DNA of 64,000 nucleotides from Epiperipatus broadwayi (taxonomy: Eukaryota; Onychophora; Udeonychophora; Euonychophora; Peripatidae). The notes beneath the pieces were generated by a model. The model worked only from the letters and a program-made list of their open reading frames with translations. It did no database searches and was not told the origin of the DNA. The position numbers and the translations under genes were made by a program. The stretch covers positions 1,240,001 through 1,304,000 of the forward strand of contig JAQFVV010006425.1 in assembly GCA_028023455.1 (NCBI GenBank), written 5' to 3'. This document shows positions 17,655 to 36,916 of the stretch, piece by piece (the stretch's first letter is position 1; each line of letters opens with the position of its first letter).

Positions 17655-19130
17655 ATTTTTGAAAGTGTGTTTAATGTATTTTTCAATTTTTTATACTGGC
17701 TGAAATGATGGAGCACTGTGAAACTATTTTCGTTTACAGAAAATGGCAAGAAAAAAGGTGTAATGCTTGAAACAGTTTGTAAGCAAGCTGATTTCATAAA
17801 AAAAGTTTATGAGTAGTTGAATTAAAATTACAAGTGATTTCCAAACTGAAAACAATGCTGATTTTTTTTTTATGCAAACAGCATTTTTCTCTCAAATTTA
17901 GTTTGTAATGGTCAGGCATTTTATATGCAAGTTCTGAAACATTTATGGGATGTGGTAAAATGTAAATGTCTTGTTTTGTGGCAAAAAAAAGAGAACAAGC
18001 TCCACCCTAACAAAGTATCATCTCTCAAAGTGTTGAATGTGAAACACTATTTGATTAAGTTCAGCATGAAGCTGGTTATCTATCAGAAATATTTACTTGT
18101 TCTTACTTTCTGCATTTTTTTAATCTCATGAATAAAAAAATATTTCATTTTTTTTTTTTTTTTGCAGACTTAGAACTAGGTGGTGAAAATAGTAGAGGCA
18201 TTAAAATGCATCATTCAGATTATTTCAAAATGTGGCAAACATGTTTAGATTGGTGCATTGCATTAAATAGACTATACTTTTAAAGTGATTCAATTTGCCA
18301 CACCTAAAAATAAATATACATTTTTTATTACAAAATTTTGGTTGCTTTTGAGCCTGCCCTTATACATGATTTCATAAATTTATTTTTAGCTTCAATCTAA
18401 AAATATTAAACAAATAAATATAAAAATATAAAGAACATGATCAAAGAAGTCCTAGATGTCTGAGAAATACAGTCAGTATGAATTATGTTGAAATGTGAAA
18501 AACATTTAAAAGGACTGCAAACTTCCATTTATTTTATTTGTATAATAAAAATATATAATTTTTATTTATTTTCAGTTCTAATCTAAAAGTTATTTCCACA
18601 ACTATATCAACACTCATTTTTATAGTTTGTGATATCAGATACACTTTACTGTAGAATATTGTACATTTTTATAAAACATATGCTGTAAGCAAACATATAG
18701 CTTATATGTTATGGCTTGATATTAGTCATGTAGTAATGTAATACTAGACCTGTTCTTGAACCTATACATATAAGATATGCAACAATATTTAAGAAAAAAG
18801 ATTGTATCTCTCAGATCTGCCCTAACCTCCACTGAGTTAATAGCTTCTCAAAAGAAAACAATAAATATAGCATTAGTTATCAAACAAGGCAATTCAAAGG
18901 TGATCTTAGGTTTAGATATTTTTTTCTTGCTATACTATTTTAAAAAGTAACTAATTAGCCATTTGCAAATCAATGATTATATGACTAAATAAATTGGTAA
19001 AAGCTAGATATTTAAAAAAATCTTAAGCAGCTTAGAACATGTAATTTCAAATTTTACCCAGATTGTATTTAAATGCCAGATTATATTGACAAGGCAAATG
19101 GAATAATCACTATATATATATATATATATA
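17655..19130. other. AT-rich non-coding DNA
   Basis: No recognisable gene. The 17690-18060 stretch is less AT-rich and has short frames on both strands, perhaps a decayed mobile element, but I find no diagnostic motif. A (TA)n tract lies at about 19111-19132. Confidence 0.35.
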
Positions 19131-19300
19131 TAACAATAATTAACTATTATATATAATATTTCATTCTGCAGAAGTACTTTCAGTTAATCTCTTGACCCTC
19201 CTCAACAACCATTATATTAAAAAAATATAATGGAAGAAAATATCATGAATTCAAGTCCTATTAATCCCAAATTTTATTGTTAGCAGCTTGTTTATTAATT
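19131..19300 (+). repeat. Interspersed repeat family C, single arm
   Basis: The stretch beginning attaactattatat and running through ctgcagaagtactttcagttaatc to ttagcagcttgtttatt aligns along its length with both arms of the foldback at 55750-56036. Here only one arm is present. No coding capacity. Confidence 0.6.
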
Positions 19301-24660
<5,360 letters not shown>

Positions 24661-27600
24661 TTAAGTTCACTATAGACAACATACTTGCATTTAAATATTC
24701 CATAATCCAAATGATTGCTTTTTGTTATTGCATCATTGTTCATTTGTTGATCAAATATTTTACAAATTAAAAAAAAAACGTTTTTAAGTACATTTCTAAT
24801 ATGTAAATGAATTGTTGTTAAGATATTATAAAGCTATAAAATGCTGTGTTTTTTTTTTAAAATCCACTTATAATTATTAAAAAATAAAAAATGAAATGCT
24901 GTAATCAGTATAGAAGTATTTTTTGTTCAATAAATAACAATAATTTTTTCCTTTACATTAAAAAAAAAAAACATTTCAATTTGTTTTTTTTTTTCTAAAA
25001 CAAAGTATTTTCAAATAAAATCTGAGTTTAATCACAAATAAATAAGCTTGTAAAAAAGTAAATATTTTGCAAAAAAATAATGACAAATATATAAACAAAT
25101 TACAGTAAATATAAACAAAAAAATGAGCATCCTCTATAAATCTTGTAATCACACTTGAGCTTGAGAATAAAAAAACTACCAATCAGCAACATTATTTGCC
25201 TCTTTGCATTATATTTCTTTGTACAATGTTGATCTCTTGAGATATTGTATTTAATTTAATAAAATAAGATTATTTTAGTTTGTATTCCTGCCAACAAAAG
25301 ATAGAAGTAGCAATGAATGCTAAAAAGCAATTGAAAACAGTAATTAAATCTGAATCAACTGAATCACCATAACCACCACTACAGTCACACTTTCAGAACA
25401 CCAAAAAATAAATAAGAACAAATGCTTTACCAGAATTCTTTTCTATATAAAAGATACTGAATGAGGTAATTTTATCTGTTAGCAGATCAGTTAAAGAGTT
25501 TATATGGTTTTAATTTTTAACTAGATACACTTTACTGAGTATAAAAGGAAGGAAGAGTTGGGTGAATAATTATCTGTAATAATTCTTAAACATTCTTAGA
25601 ATTTCTCTGATGTTTAAGGAAACTTGAATTTTGTCAGAGTTCAAAACCTAGCTAATAATTATAGCAAGATGAACTAAATGTTATGTCTCTTTTTTTATTG
25701 AACTTGGTAAAAAGACTCATGCAATGTATATAAACTAAGAAAGTCTTTAAAAAAGAAGTGATTTTGGTTTTGAAAATAATTACAATGATGGGATGTTGTT
25801 GTCTTTTAAAAAAAAAAATTGTTATTTTATTCAGACTTCTAAAGACATGGTTGTGTTAAATTTAAACATTTTTATATAACTAACTAAAAGAATAACTGCA
25901 TGTCATCAATTGTCTTCTCACTTATATTATTATGACACCAATTCATTAAACATTTCCGGAACCCACAATATAAATCTTAACATTTTTGACAATATAATAA
26001 ATCTCTATAATACTTTCACTAACAAGTCTCATAAAATTACTGAATCCTATGAATAAATTTTGAAAGTTTGTAATTCATATCTATAGTTATATATATTTTA
26101 ATAGTAGCATGGCAGGTCGTAGTGTTTTTTTTTTTTTTTTGTGATCATAGATTAGTTAGGTGTAAAATATGTATTATATCAGAACTAGAAATGTAAAATA
26201 TATTTAAAAGATACTAAGAACAATTATTGATGTAACCTTAGCAAGTACTTTATAAATTTAAGTAAAAACTGCAACTATTTTTAAGCCTTGAAAAATTCGG
26301 AAGAAAGTTCAGGCTTGGAAAAAAAAAACATTAAAAAGACAACAGATACAGTACTAAAACAGATGTAAAATTAATGAGCACAAAAAATAACAAATAATCA
26401 TTGACCTTTTAGTGAAATAAAACGATGTGTATTTAATGAAAATAATAAGCATTTAAAAGAATTGAAGTCCTAAAGTAATGATGCTTTAAAAATGTAATTG
26501 GCTATAAAAAGAATAGAGATAGAAGAAATATAACAGCTCTATAATAACTTACTAGAGAGCAAAGAATTTTCTGACTTTCTTCCCATGATAGCAGTAAAGA
26601 AATAAACATGTTTACTATATTTGTCAATTCCTAAGAGATAAGAATTATGGCAGTTTTTTTATCTTGTATATATTTCTATTTCTATGTTGGATATTGTAAT
26701 GATAGAGCTCAATTTGTCACTTTTTTTCTCATCAACAAATCATGTGACAACTTTTGTTTTCTAACTAAGAGAAGCTATTGATTCATTTATTGACATTCAG
26801 GCTAACTTTCTACCTTGTTTATAGACTTTCTACCTGAACAAGCTATAAATGTATATTGAAACTTAAAAGAGTTTCAAAATGTTAAATCAATTTGGATTCT
26901 TTTATATCCTGGGCAGTAAAGGTATCTGTGCAAACTATTCTGCCGTGAAGAATTTAAATTATATATATACGCATTATAAAATATAATTGTAAATAATATA
27001 TATATATTCTGTTTAAAAAAGTACATCAATTCAAAATAGAAATAATGAAAAAATTATAAGGTAATAAAAGCAGCAAAAGGAAAACATTTAATACAATAAT
27101 AATATAAATTAAAAGAAAAGAAAAAATATAATTTTATATAATGAAAGTCTTCTAAAAGCATAAGAACCTATTAAAAATATTTTAAAAGTGAAATAATTAA
27201 ATTATCATGTGTTATATACAAAAGCTCTAAGTATTAATGATTTATTAGATAATTGAACTAAAACAAAGAATGATAAAAGATAATTGCAAATCATCTACAA
27301 ATAACACTGAAATCAATACAGTGAAAAGAACATGATAGATTTTAAAATGGTTATAATAATAAAACATGCAAAGATTAAGATAAATCAAAGGAAAAACAAC
27401 AATGTATTTTGATGCATTAAATTTGTAAAAAAATAAAAAAGATCATTTATCTCTAAAAGCATTTTTACAAGAAGTAAATTACAGAGTATTATAACATTCA
27501 AAAATAGTATTAAGTTTAAATTAACTCTACACATTGACAATAAGGATATTAAGATCAACAGAACAGATTTGATTTTGCTTATCTAGAATGATTTCTAGTC

Positions 27601-28180
27601 TTATATATAAAATTCGTATTTTCTCTGATGTCTGATTGGTGAATATATAAATATTTGTCCAATGTCACATGTCAAATTCACAATAACTGTATTTATGTAA
27701 ATGAAGTAACTCCACCATTAAATAAAAAAAAAACACTGTAAAAATCAGTACATTTGCTTTTAACAACAAAATTTAGTATACATTTCATGGTAAACGTTTC
27801 CAATCATCTGCAAAAACAGCCACAAATACCAATTCATAATTTGATATTCTATGCTTTTATGCTTTTATGATCTGTGAATCCTCTAATGTAATTCAGATGA
27901 ACAACATACTCAGCAATGTTTATCCCAAAAAAAAACATTTATATAAAATCTTTAAAAAAATTGTTAAAGCAACCAATAAAAAAAAAATATTGCAAACATT
28001 ATATTTAATAAAAATCTGTTACAAAAATGATGGGCTCAAAGACCAGAATCCTTCTATTCTGACATTAATAAATAGTAACTATTAATAAAGCTAAAAATAA
28101 ACTTATTATAGTTAATTGTGAAGCTGTCAAAAAAAATCAGAAAAACAATGTGTTTTTTTTTATTAGGAGAAAGTTCCAGT
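24661..28180. other. AT-rich non-coding DNA
   Basis: No gene is supported. Open frames here consist of Lys/Asn/Ile/Phe-rich peptides from AT-rich sequence. A poly-T run lies at 26125-26142. Confidence 0.4.
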
Positions 28181-28705
28181 ATATATATATATATATATAT
28201 ATGATAAACAAAACAAGTTATAAATTTCATAACTTGTTTTAGCTTGCATTTTATGATCACTAGATGGAGCTTTATCAATAGTAATTATACAGAAAGTGAA
28301 TTATTGGTTTTCATGCTGGGTTTGGGAAAATATAATGGGGATTTAGATATAAAGGTTATAGAGTTGACAAAGATTATGTTGTGGAAATGGGATAGAGCAG
28401 ATTATGGGTAAATTTAGAGTCGGGAATGTAAAATAAAGTGGCTAACAGGTTTATCTGGGCATAATTGCTGAGATATTCTTGACTTCGTTTAAGGAGAAGC
28501 CATAATACATCACATCACATCACATCATCACATCAAGCTTGTTTACATAAATGCCGAGAAAGATACAATTCAATATTTCTTTCATTGTCTCCCATCTCAA
28601 AACCATGGGTTCTACCTCTCTCGGTGTTTATGTAAACAAACTTGTTAGGAGCTATTGGTAAAGCTCCACCCAGTGATCATATATATATATATATAAATAT
28701 ATATG
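28181..28705. mobile_element. Inverted-repeat (MITE-like) element between two TA tracts
   Basis: gatcactagatggagctttatcaatag (28254-28280) is matched in inverted orientation by ctattggtaaagctccacccagtgatc (28652-28678). Each sits next to a (TA)n tract (28180-28202 and 28679-28703). Inside is a second inverted pair, aagcttgtttacataaatgccgaga (28535-28559) with tctcggtgtttatgtaaacaaactt (28619-28643), and a CACAT/CATCA short tandem run at 28507-28535. The interior is richer in G+C than its flanks. No coding frame. Insertion at TA dinucleotides would fit a Tc1/mariner-type MITE, but I could not confirm a target duplication. Confidence 0.6.
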
Positions 28706-31700
28706 CCTTAATGTTATCAAATATAAAAGGTATATTTTAACATGTCAATTTTAATTTAGCTTTATTAAAATTTAGAAATTTATTTATATAATATTAAAAT
28801 GTTTAATGTATATTGCATTTTTTAAAAAAAAGTTGTTAAAGTAACTATTTAAAAAAAACAGTCTTTACAAGGTCAGGTTTATCTAATACTTTTAAAAATA
28901 TATATATTGTCCTTAAAAAAAGTTTTTTTAAAAAAAAAAAAGATTATAAATATATTCTTGACAATTTGACATAAACAAATATTTTAAAGAGAATATCAAA
29001 AAAAATGTTAATACTTTTTGTAATATCTTTTCTAATTAGAAAATTAAATTTCCCATGATCTCTTTAATTATACAGACATTCAGTTGGACTTTGAAACTAG
29101 TAACAGTTCTTAAGTCATGATAATAACAATAACAATGACTTTTGAAGTTTTACAATGCTGTATATTTAAAGATAATATTCTAAATAATGTATAACAATAA
29201 AATAAATTACCATTAAAACTATCAGGTATAGAGATTTCAGTTTCTTTGGTGTTACAAGTTATATAAGTGTGCCTAAATAGTTTTAGTTCAGCTTAACATA
29301 CTGAGCTTAAAAAAATAAGAAATTTTTTTTTAAAAATTACACCTTTTAAAATGTAAAATACAACTGCTACAAATAAAACTATTAAAAAGAGGAGAGAAAT
29401 GTGTGTGATGATTGATTGTCAGGTGTCAGTATCATCTTATTTATACTATTATTCATGTAACCATTTTACTAGAATGTTTATCACTCTTTTAATCTACATC
29501 CTCTTTCCAGGTGAGTTCAAATCCTTACCTATTTATGAATAAAGAAGGTTGTTTATCAAAAATTATCTAATTTTACAATAAATCATTTTATTTTTGTAAA
29601 CAATTACATATTAATAAATAAACACTTCCCAGTTGCAATAAAAATAATTAATTAAAAATTACAGATAACAGCATACATCAAAAATATTAAACCATAAAAT
29701 TTACATTACTGAAAATAAAATAAATTTTAAAGACAATATTTAAAACATTTGTTTCTTATTGTTTGACATCTAGATAAGTTTCAATATAGATTTTTAATTT
29801 ATTTTTTTAGAATATTTTAAAAATAATGTTAAAATAAATATAATATGTATTCATTGATTCATTCAACATTTATTCATCTATTAAAATATATTTTAATTAC
29901 CAGCCTTATTAAACTCATTTCTAATTAAATTAGTCTAAAATATTTAATTAGACTATTATATGTTAACATTAAAAATGAATTAAAATACTATAGCTTTAGT
30001 TTTAAGTATCAGCAAACCAAAGTATTGAGTTTTAATCTGGTTTCTTATTCTTAAAATTAATACAAACTTTTTAAACATTTTAAATGATTAAATTATAACT
30101 ATACTAGCATTAGTAACTTAACATTGCACTGTTTGTTAGTGACATTACTAGCTATGTAAATGTTTAAAGATTTTAGCATCTTAAACATTTATTTAAGTTA
30201 AAAGTCTTATTACTTTACAGTTGTATAACAGATAAAATACTGATATAACAGCTTATATGTAAAAATTAGGCATTATAAAGTATTAGTAATAATTTATTTA
30301 CACCAAAATTAAACTATATATATATTATAATGATCGAAATGAAAGTGAAGATTGAATCTAACCACAAACTACGATATCTGCTCTATGGGGTGCCATCTAG
30401 GCATTTAAACCTAGAAAAATTTATAGAGTAGGCAGATACGCGCTGTTAAGATTCCACTTTATTTAAATATTCAGATCATTAGCCCAAGTCACTAGCTCAG
30501 TGGAGTAGCAGAGATAATAAAATCTAAATTTTATATCTTAAATATAAAAGAATAAAAGCCACTGCCAGAAATTAACACATAAAAATATTTATTTACGCAC
30601 ATATAAAATAACATTTAAATTTTGAGGAATAAATTCAACATTTTAGATTTTTCTATTAATCTTTAGTTTTACATTTAAGTAAATTACAACCATGAGTTTA
30701 ATATTTATTTAGTGAGTCGAGTATGAATAGACTACATAGATCTGCATTTGAAAAGAAAATATTCTTTCCTGATTTAACCTTAGGCAACAAATTTCGCAAT
30801 CAAACCGGCGCCAATCCATCTGATACATTTATGTATTCAATGTAGCATGAAAATACGACAACACAAAATACTATACTGTCAGGAATGTACATCTGATCAG
30901 TAAGTAGAATTAGAGAAGACATTGTCTCTCCACCAACAGGAATGTTACATCTCTTCACGAGTAGAACAATAAACATAAAACTCCATAGGAATGGACTGTG
31001 GTTCTTTGCTGTCTTACAAACCCATCCATAGGCAAACAGAAGGTGTGTGGTATATATATATATAATCCTGCCTGTAGCGGATCTCATACTACATCTACAA
31101 TTACATAAATATATCCAATCCATTGAACCAATTCAACTACGAAATGAATAACCTAAGATTACCCTCCCTTAATATAACTTTACAAAACTATATAGCCATT
31201 CACGCCCGACTTAAATTTAACATTTAAATATGTTTGCACAGATTATTTTTATATAATTTGTTTTATAATGTCGAGTATAGATCGGCTGCACAGATTCCAT
31301 GGTCAAAAACATTCCAAATTAAACACAACCGATCAAAATACAAAGTCAATCGATAATGTCAATTGCTGAGTGAATACAGGAGACCCTTTGGGGTTTATCA
31401 TAAGACACTGCAGTGGCATCGTTGACTTATATATTCTAATTGACTGTGAAAACCACAACATAATCAACCGCTAACGAATCTCTGCAACATCTATACCCAA
31501 CTTAAATGTAATGCATTTAATAATTTCTACAATAAATATTACTACAAATAATAATAATAAAAAGGGAAATGATTTTAGCAAAACTTAACTATATAAATTT
31601 AAACAATCAATTATTAATTTGAAAATCAAATAAGAGTTCATTTTAAAATTTAAATTAGCTGAATCTTTAAAAAAAACATTGACAAAAGTTCTTAATTACT

Positions 31701-32538
31701 TTTTTTTTGTTGTTGTTGTTAATTTGTAAAGTTCATAGCTCATGGTAGAAGAGACCAGGTTTCTGCTTTTAATTTCCATGACACCTCCATTGGAAGATAA
31801 TGTTCTGGAGATGGCAATAGCTGGTTCAAGGTATCACAGTCTTTTCATTTTTTTTTTTTTAAATAGAGAGTGTGGTATGTGCGTCCTACTACATCTCTGA
31901 AACACAAAATGCTGGAACTGTCAGAAAAAACTGTATTTCCCTTTTTATGTTATCCACATGGATTCAATCAACAAAATGTCACTAATCCATCACTTTTGTT
32001 AGGGTCTGAGCCAAGGCTTAGTGCTTCCATTGGTCAAGCTAATTTCTCTTTATTTTCTTATCTATCTTTCATCAGATCATTTTAATTATACAAGAGCCCA
32101 AGGCTAGCTTGCTTTTCAAACAATTTATAAACAATCATTTCCATTTACAGATTACAAGAATTAATTAATACCTGTTTTTATTTTTAAATCTTGTACTTTT
32201 TTTAATAAAAAAAGTATGTTCAAATACTTATTTGTTTTTTTAAAAAAAAATATTTTTAAAGTTTGGCATCTGTGTGAATGTATATACGTTTAACAAACAT
32301 TTTAATTTTAGCGTTTAGTTTTTTACTTTTATTTGCGAACTTTTAAGTTTTTATTTTAAATTAATGTAACGACATATTTATATATCGTTACAATATATAT
32401 ATATATATATATATATATTAGAGGTATTGGTACAAAATTATATTTAACATTTAGCTCCTTCCAAAAGTAAAGGTTATATTATATATATATGAAAAAAAAG
32501 TTACCATTAACACTAACTGAAATAATCATACAAATATA
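28706..32538. other. Non-coding DNA, partly of moderate GC (30330-31510)
   Basis: 28706-30330 is featureless AT-rich DNA apart from a possible degraded SINE near 29410-29530. 30330-31510 has more CpG and a more balanced composition; its minus strand holds a 107-codon open frame (30800-31123) rich in hydrophobic residues without a family motif or splice support. 31740-32090 is similar. A TA tract lies at 32391-32418. These balanced stretches are most likely decayed mobile elements, though an unrecognised exon cannot be excluded. Confidence 0.35.
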
Positions 32539-32796
32539 TAAACCATTATACAATTACAATTATCCAGTAACACCCTCTATTTAAAAGTCTATATCTCTAT
32601 AATAGCATACTTCAAAATGATACCACTTTGAAGTTGTACACTAAATGATGTTAAATATTGAACTTGGTCTATATTTCAATATTTAACATCGTTTAGTGTA
32701 CAACTTCAAAGTGGTATCATTTTGATGTTCATTATTATTGAGATATAGACTTTTAAACAGAGGGTGTTACTGAATATTTGTAATTGTATAATGGTT

Positions 32797-32802
<6 letters not shown>
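32539..32802. mobile_element. Foldback hairpin element, arms ~125 bases
   Basis: Arm 32539-32661 and arm 32676-32802 are inverted copies separated by a 14-base loop. The inner ends read gttaaatattga and tcaatatttaac; the outer ends read aaccattatacaattacaa and ttgtaattgtataatggttt. Only scattered mismatches occur (for example aatagcatac against gatgttcatt). A TA tract follows directly at 32801-32820 and another at 32828-32852, in keeping with insertion into TA-rich DNA. No coding capacity; a non-autonomous palindromic MITE is the likely nature. Confidence 0.85.

Positions 32803-32852
<50 letters not shown>
32801..32852. repeat. (TA)n microsatellite pair
   Basis: Two TA tracts interrupted by aaa directly abut the foldback hairpin on its right side. 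Confidence 0.9.
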
Positions 32853-32856
<4 letters not shown>

Positions 32857-33152
32857 TACCCTGCCAATAGGAGGATGACCCCTAAAAACCTAACCAGTCC
32901 GCAAATTAGGCTATACTATGACTTTATCTAGGTACAATTTAATGATCTACATTATTTCTAAACTATATTTAATTAATATTAGAAATTCTGAGACCCACTT
33001 ACCCTATTAGCAAGATTACATACCTTTAACATTCAATAAATACTGAAGTATCCATTCAATAGTATAAGAATACCAAGACCATCCTCCTTATTAAGTATTT
33101 AAATATTCCTATGACTAAGAATAATATTTAAATGAATATAATAAAATATCCA

Positions 33153-33293
<141 letters not shown>

Positions 33294-33775
33294 GATGATG
33301 ATGATGATGATGATGATGATGTTTCAAAAGGCCTTTATTGTCTCAAAAGAATACAGTAATGGTTACATAGATTATGTGCTACAAGTTTTCCAGTTACAAC
33401 CAGGTTACAATTGTTATTACAATAATCAAGATAACGTCTTTATAATATGTTGTCTTAATTGAATGTTACAGATTTGTTCATTATAAAATAAAGTGTTCAG
33501 AATATTATAGACAGTTGCATTTCAATAGTTATTAGGTGCACAGATGTTACTGAAGCTATTACTGGATAGGGATGGGCTCTGTTCTTTTGCTTTATTTCCT
33601 GTTTTATTATTTATTTATTTTTGTTTTTCCCTTGTTGGTACTCCATATTACTTAGTCATTATTTCCTTGATTATGTTACAACCTTGCTCTGTGTTTAAGC
33701 AGAGACCAAGTAGCTGCATAGATGTCTGGACTTGTTATCAATTTGTCCCGGATTTGTATTTGCCGTAACTTGGGT

Positions 33776-36700
33776 TCAAAATTTAGATGGATGTCGCCTT
33801 GTGTTATTTCTCATTAGGAATGTACATCTTGTGAACCATAGTGAATATAGAACAAAAGTTGCTGCCCTAATCAGTGGTATTGTTTTACTTTGGAAAGCCA
33901 TCATTACTTGTTCCATTGTGGTTTTATTTTTCCTATACGTGTTGCTAAGTATAATTCTTACTTGTTCCAGACCTTTGCAGTGATACAGTAAGTGCTGGAC
34001 AGTTTCTTCATTCTGATGGCATAAGCCGCATAAAGGATCCATGTCTCTATGTAGTCTTCTATGTACCAGAAAGTATGTGGTTGGGAGGGCATCTACGTTT
34101 ATTTTAAGGATAAAATTGAAAAATTTTGGTTCTAACTCCCATTTCTTGTATTTTTTAATTAATACTTTATTGTTTATTTTTAATAGTGGTAATATTTGAT
34201 TGTTGGTGGTATGGTTCTGCATTAGTTCATAGATTTCCCAGTATTTATATTTTTCTGTCCATTGGTTGGGGATTTTTCCTATTGCATTGCAGTGGTATAT
34301 TGCTGATTGAATGAGTGAGTCTTTTGGGGGTGGTCGATCAGTAGGTGTTATTTTAATTAGATGTTTTAATTTTGTAAATTGATTAATTAAGGCAATTGTT
34401 GTATTTTTTTGTTTTTGCATGTGGAAAATGTTGAGGCTGTGTAGGCCAAAGCCATTTTTTATTAGTGGTCGGCTAAGATTTTTAATTGATATGGCCACTG
34501 TTTTCCTGGCCCACATAAGTTTACAGCATATGGAGTTAATTTTCCGGATGAAACCTTTAGAAAAAACAATTACTGGCATGTAGTATGTTATTCTAGTCAT
34601 GATTAGCCTGTTGATTAATTGTGTCTTTGCATATATTGATAAATATGCTTTAGACAATGAATTTGCTATTTTTTCAACATCTTCTTTGAGTTTGTTTTGT
34701 ATGTGACAGCGCATTCTTGTGGTGCCCATATAAAATGGAAAACCCAGAAAGGGATTTCGTTTTCCCTGAAATACGGACTCACATGGTTTGCCTGAGAATA
34801 TATGCCAAGATGCAGATTTTGCTGGATTTATCTTCAGTCCATAATTGGCTGAATATTCTTCCACTATCTTGTTCAACTGCGGTATCTGCTTTTTAGAAGT
34901 TAGAAACACCATGACATCATCCATATATGCCAAACATGCTATTTTTTGTGTTGATCCTGGTATCTGTATGCCTTCAAAGGATTTATTTATTTTTTTAATT
35001 AAGGGGTTAATATAAAAAATAAAGAGTAGGGCACTTAAAGGTGAACCCTGTGAATGTGACTGTGTGGGGTAGAAAGAGGGAAAATTTCTACCATTAAGTG
35101 TTATGTGTAGCTCACGGTTTATTAATAGGTTTGCTATTATATATAGCATGGATCTGGGGATGTCCGTGGTTTCGAGCATCTCTAGCAATATAGATATGTT
35201 GACAGTGTCAAAGGCTGATGCTATATCCAGTTGTATGACCAGAGGGTTATATTTTTTTTTATTTCTTACAGTTACCATTATGGTTTTGAAAAGTAGAGCT
35301 GCTTGTGTAGTTGAAGATTTTTTCTTAGCAAACTGAGTATCAGAGATGGAAGGCATCAAAAATGGCTCTATTTTTTCTTTTATTACCTTTTCCAGTATCT
35401 TCATTGGAAGTGGTCCCATGGATGTAGGTCTTATGTCTTCAAGTGCAGGAATTTTTTTATTCTTTTTATTGTAAGGTACTATTGCTATGGGGTACACTCC
35501 CTGTACACTCCTAATTTCTTGAGCTAGATGGTTTGCCAGATTACAAAGCTATTTTGAAGTGAATTGGCTAAGGTGTTTTAAGACAAAAAGTGGTATTCCT
35601 GGGCTTCCAGGGTGACCATTATTGTTCATTTCATTCATTTTTTTAATGAAATCATCTGCCGTGAATAAATTTTCATTTTTTGGTGGTCCAAATATGTGTG
35701 CTGTCCACTGTATTGGTGGTGCTGATCGCAGTTTGTCTCTAAAATGTTCAAACATTGGCATTATTATATTTTGGCCAGCAAATATTCCTCTTTGGGTTTG
35801 TATGGCCATTGGTACTTTAATTTCAGGTGCACTTCCTAGGGCCCATTTTATGTATTTACGTGACCATGTGTGTTGGTGGGTGATGCACAATTTGGTTTTT
35901 TTAATTTTTAGATACTCTTTTAGGGACTGACAAGCCTTATTATATTCTTGTGTTAAGTTTCTTATATAATTTTGGGTGTGATGTTTAGGCGTGATTGCTG
36001 AAAGTTTTTCATGTATTTTATCAGCATATTCTAGTAGCTTGGATGGTGATGGTCTATTCATTACTATGTGGTTTATATTAAATGACAAAATATTGATAAA
36101 AGCTTGGTATTGTTGTATAGGGTCTAGTTTTATTTGTCTTAGTTCTTCTAGCATTATATAGGTTTCAGAAAAGATAAATTCTGGGGTTGACTTGGGAAGA
36201 AGGATTCTGATTGTTTTTGTTAGTGGTGAAATGTTAGTTTGCATTTGGTTTAGGTTAATAGTTATTATTTGTGCAGAGTGATCGGAGAAGACCGATGGTA
36301 TGAGGTTTATTTTTATTAAGTGATGTAGGGTCGGTGAATAAAAGCATAAGTCTATCAGTGATTTAAACTGACCATTATGGAATGAGACAGCATCCTGAGG
36401 AAGAAAACCTTGTCCACTCATTAGCGGAACTTGTATTTTGTGGAGCCATTTTTTAGTAAATTCCAGATACGATGTGTTGAAGTCACCAACCAAGATGGTG
36501 GGATCTGCTGTGGTGGCTAATCTTGAATTTATTGACATGATTATTGTTTCAATTCTTTGTTTATTTATTGGCATATATACAAAAATTACATTGATTGTCA
36601 TTATTTTGTGACTGAATGTAGTGATTAGGAGATTTGAATCAATGTAAGTGATTTTGAAAGTTTGGAATGGACAATGATTTGCAATTATTAGAGCAGATCC

Positions 36701-36910
36701 TGCTGATGGTGATGTTGCATCTCTGGAACCTGCATAGAATCCTTCAGTACCAAAGTATTTGGATGGGTCTACTTGTGACCCTGCATAGATTTTGGTTTCT
36801 AGTAGACCTGCAATGTGTGGTTTGATTTGTTGTATCCAGTGTTTTACTTTGTATATTTTTTGGGTTGAATTTAAACCCCTGATATTGATTGCAGCAATTT
36901 TTATTTTCAT
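33776..36910 (-). pseudogene. LINE ORF2: APE endonuclease / reverse transcriptase, one nonsense codon
   Basis: ATG at 36910; the frame runs 1044 codons to 33776, interrupted only by an in-frame TAG at 35551-35549 (codon 454). Residues 1-220 form an apurinic-like endonuclease: Asn9 in INIRGLN, Glu38 in LLETK, Asp143 and Asn145 in VGDFN, Asp187 in SLIDLCF, and the FSDHS box with Asp210 and His211. All expected catalytic residues are present. After the stop, the reverse transcriptase shows QLDIASAFDTVN (Asp562), SQGSPLSALLF (622-626 for GSPLS) and the catalytic box AYMDD (662-665). The thumb-like region follows, then a C-terminal finger C961-x2-C-x8-H-x4-C978. It would nick target DNA and prime reverse transcription from the cut. 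As written, the stop separates the endonuclease from the polymerase, so this copy is probably inactive unless the codon is read through. Confidence 0.92.
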
Positions 36911-36914
36911 TCTG

Positions 36915-36916
<2 letters not shown>

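Noticed and set aside
33544-33983. Plus-strand frames at 33544-33768 and 33732-33983
   Set aside because: They overlap the LINE 3' UTR and the end of ORF2 in antisense, with no motif or splice support.
35103-35930. Plus-strand open frames at 35103-35336 and 35622-35930
   Set aside because: They are antisense shadows of the LINE ORF2.
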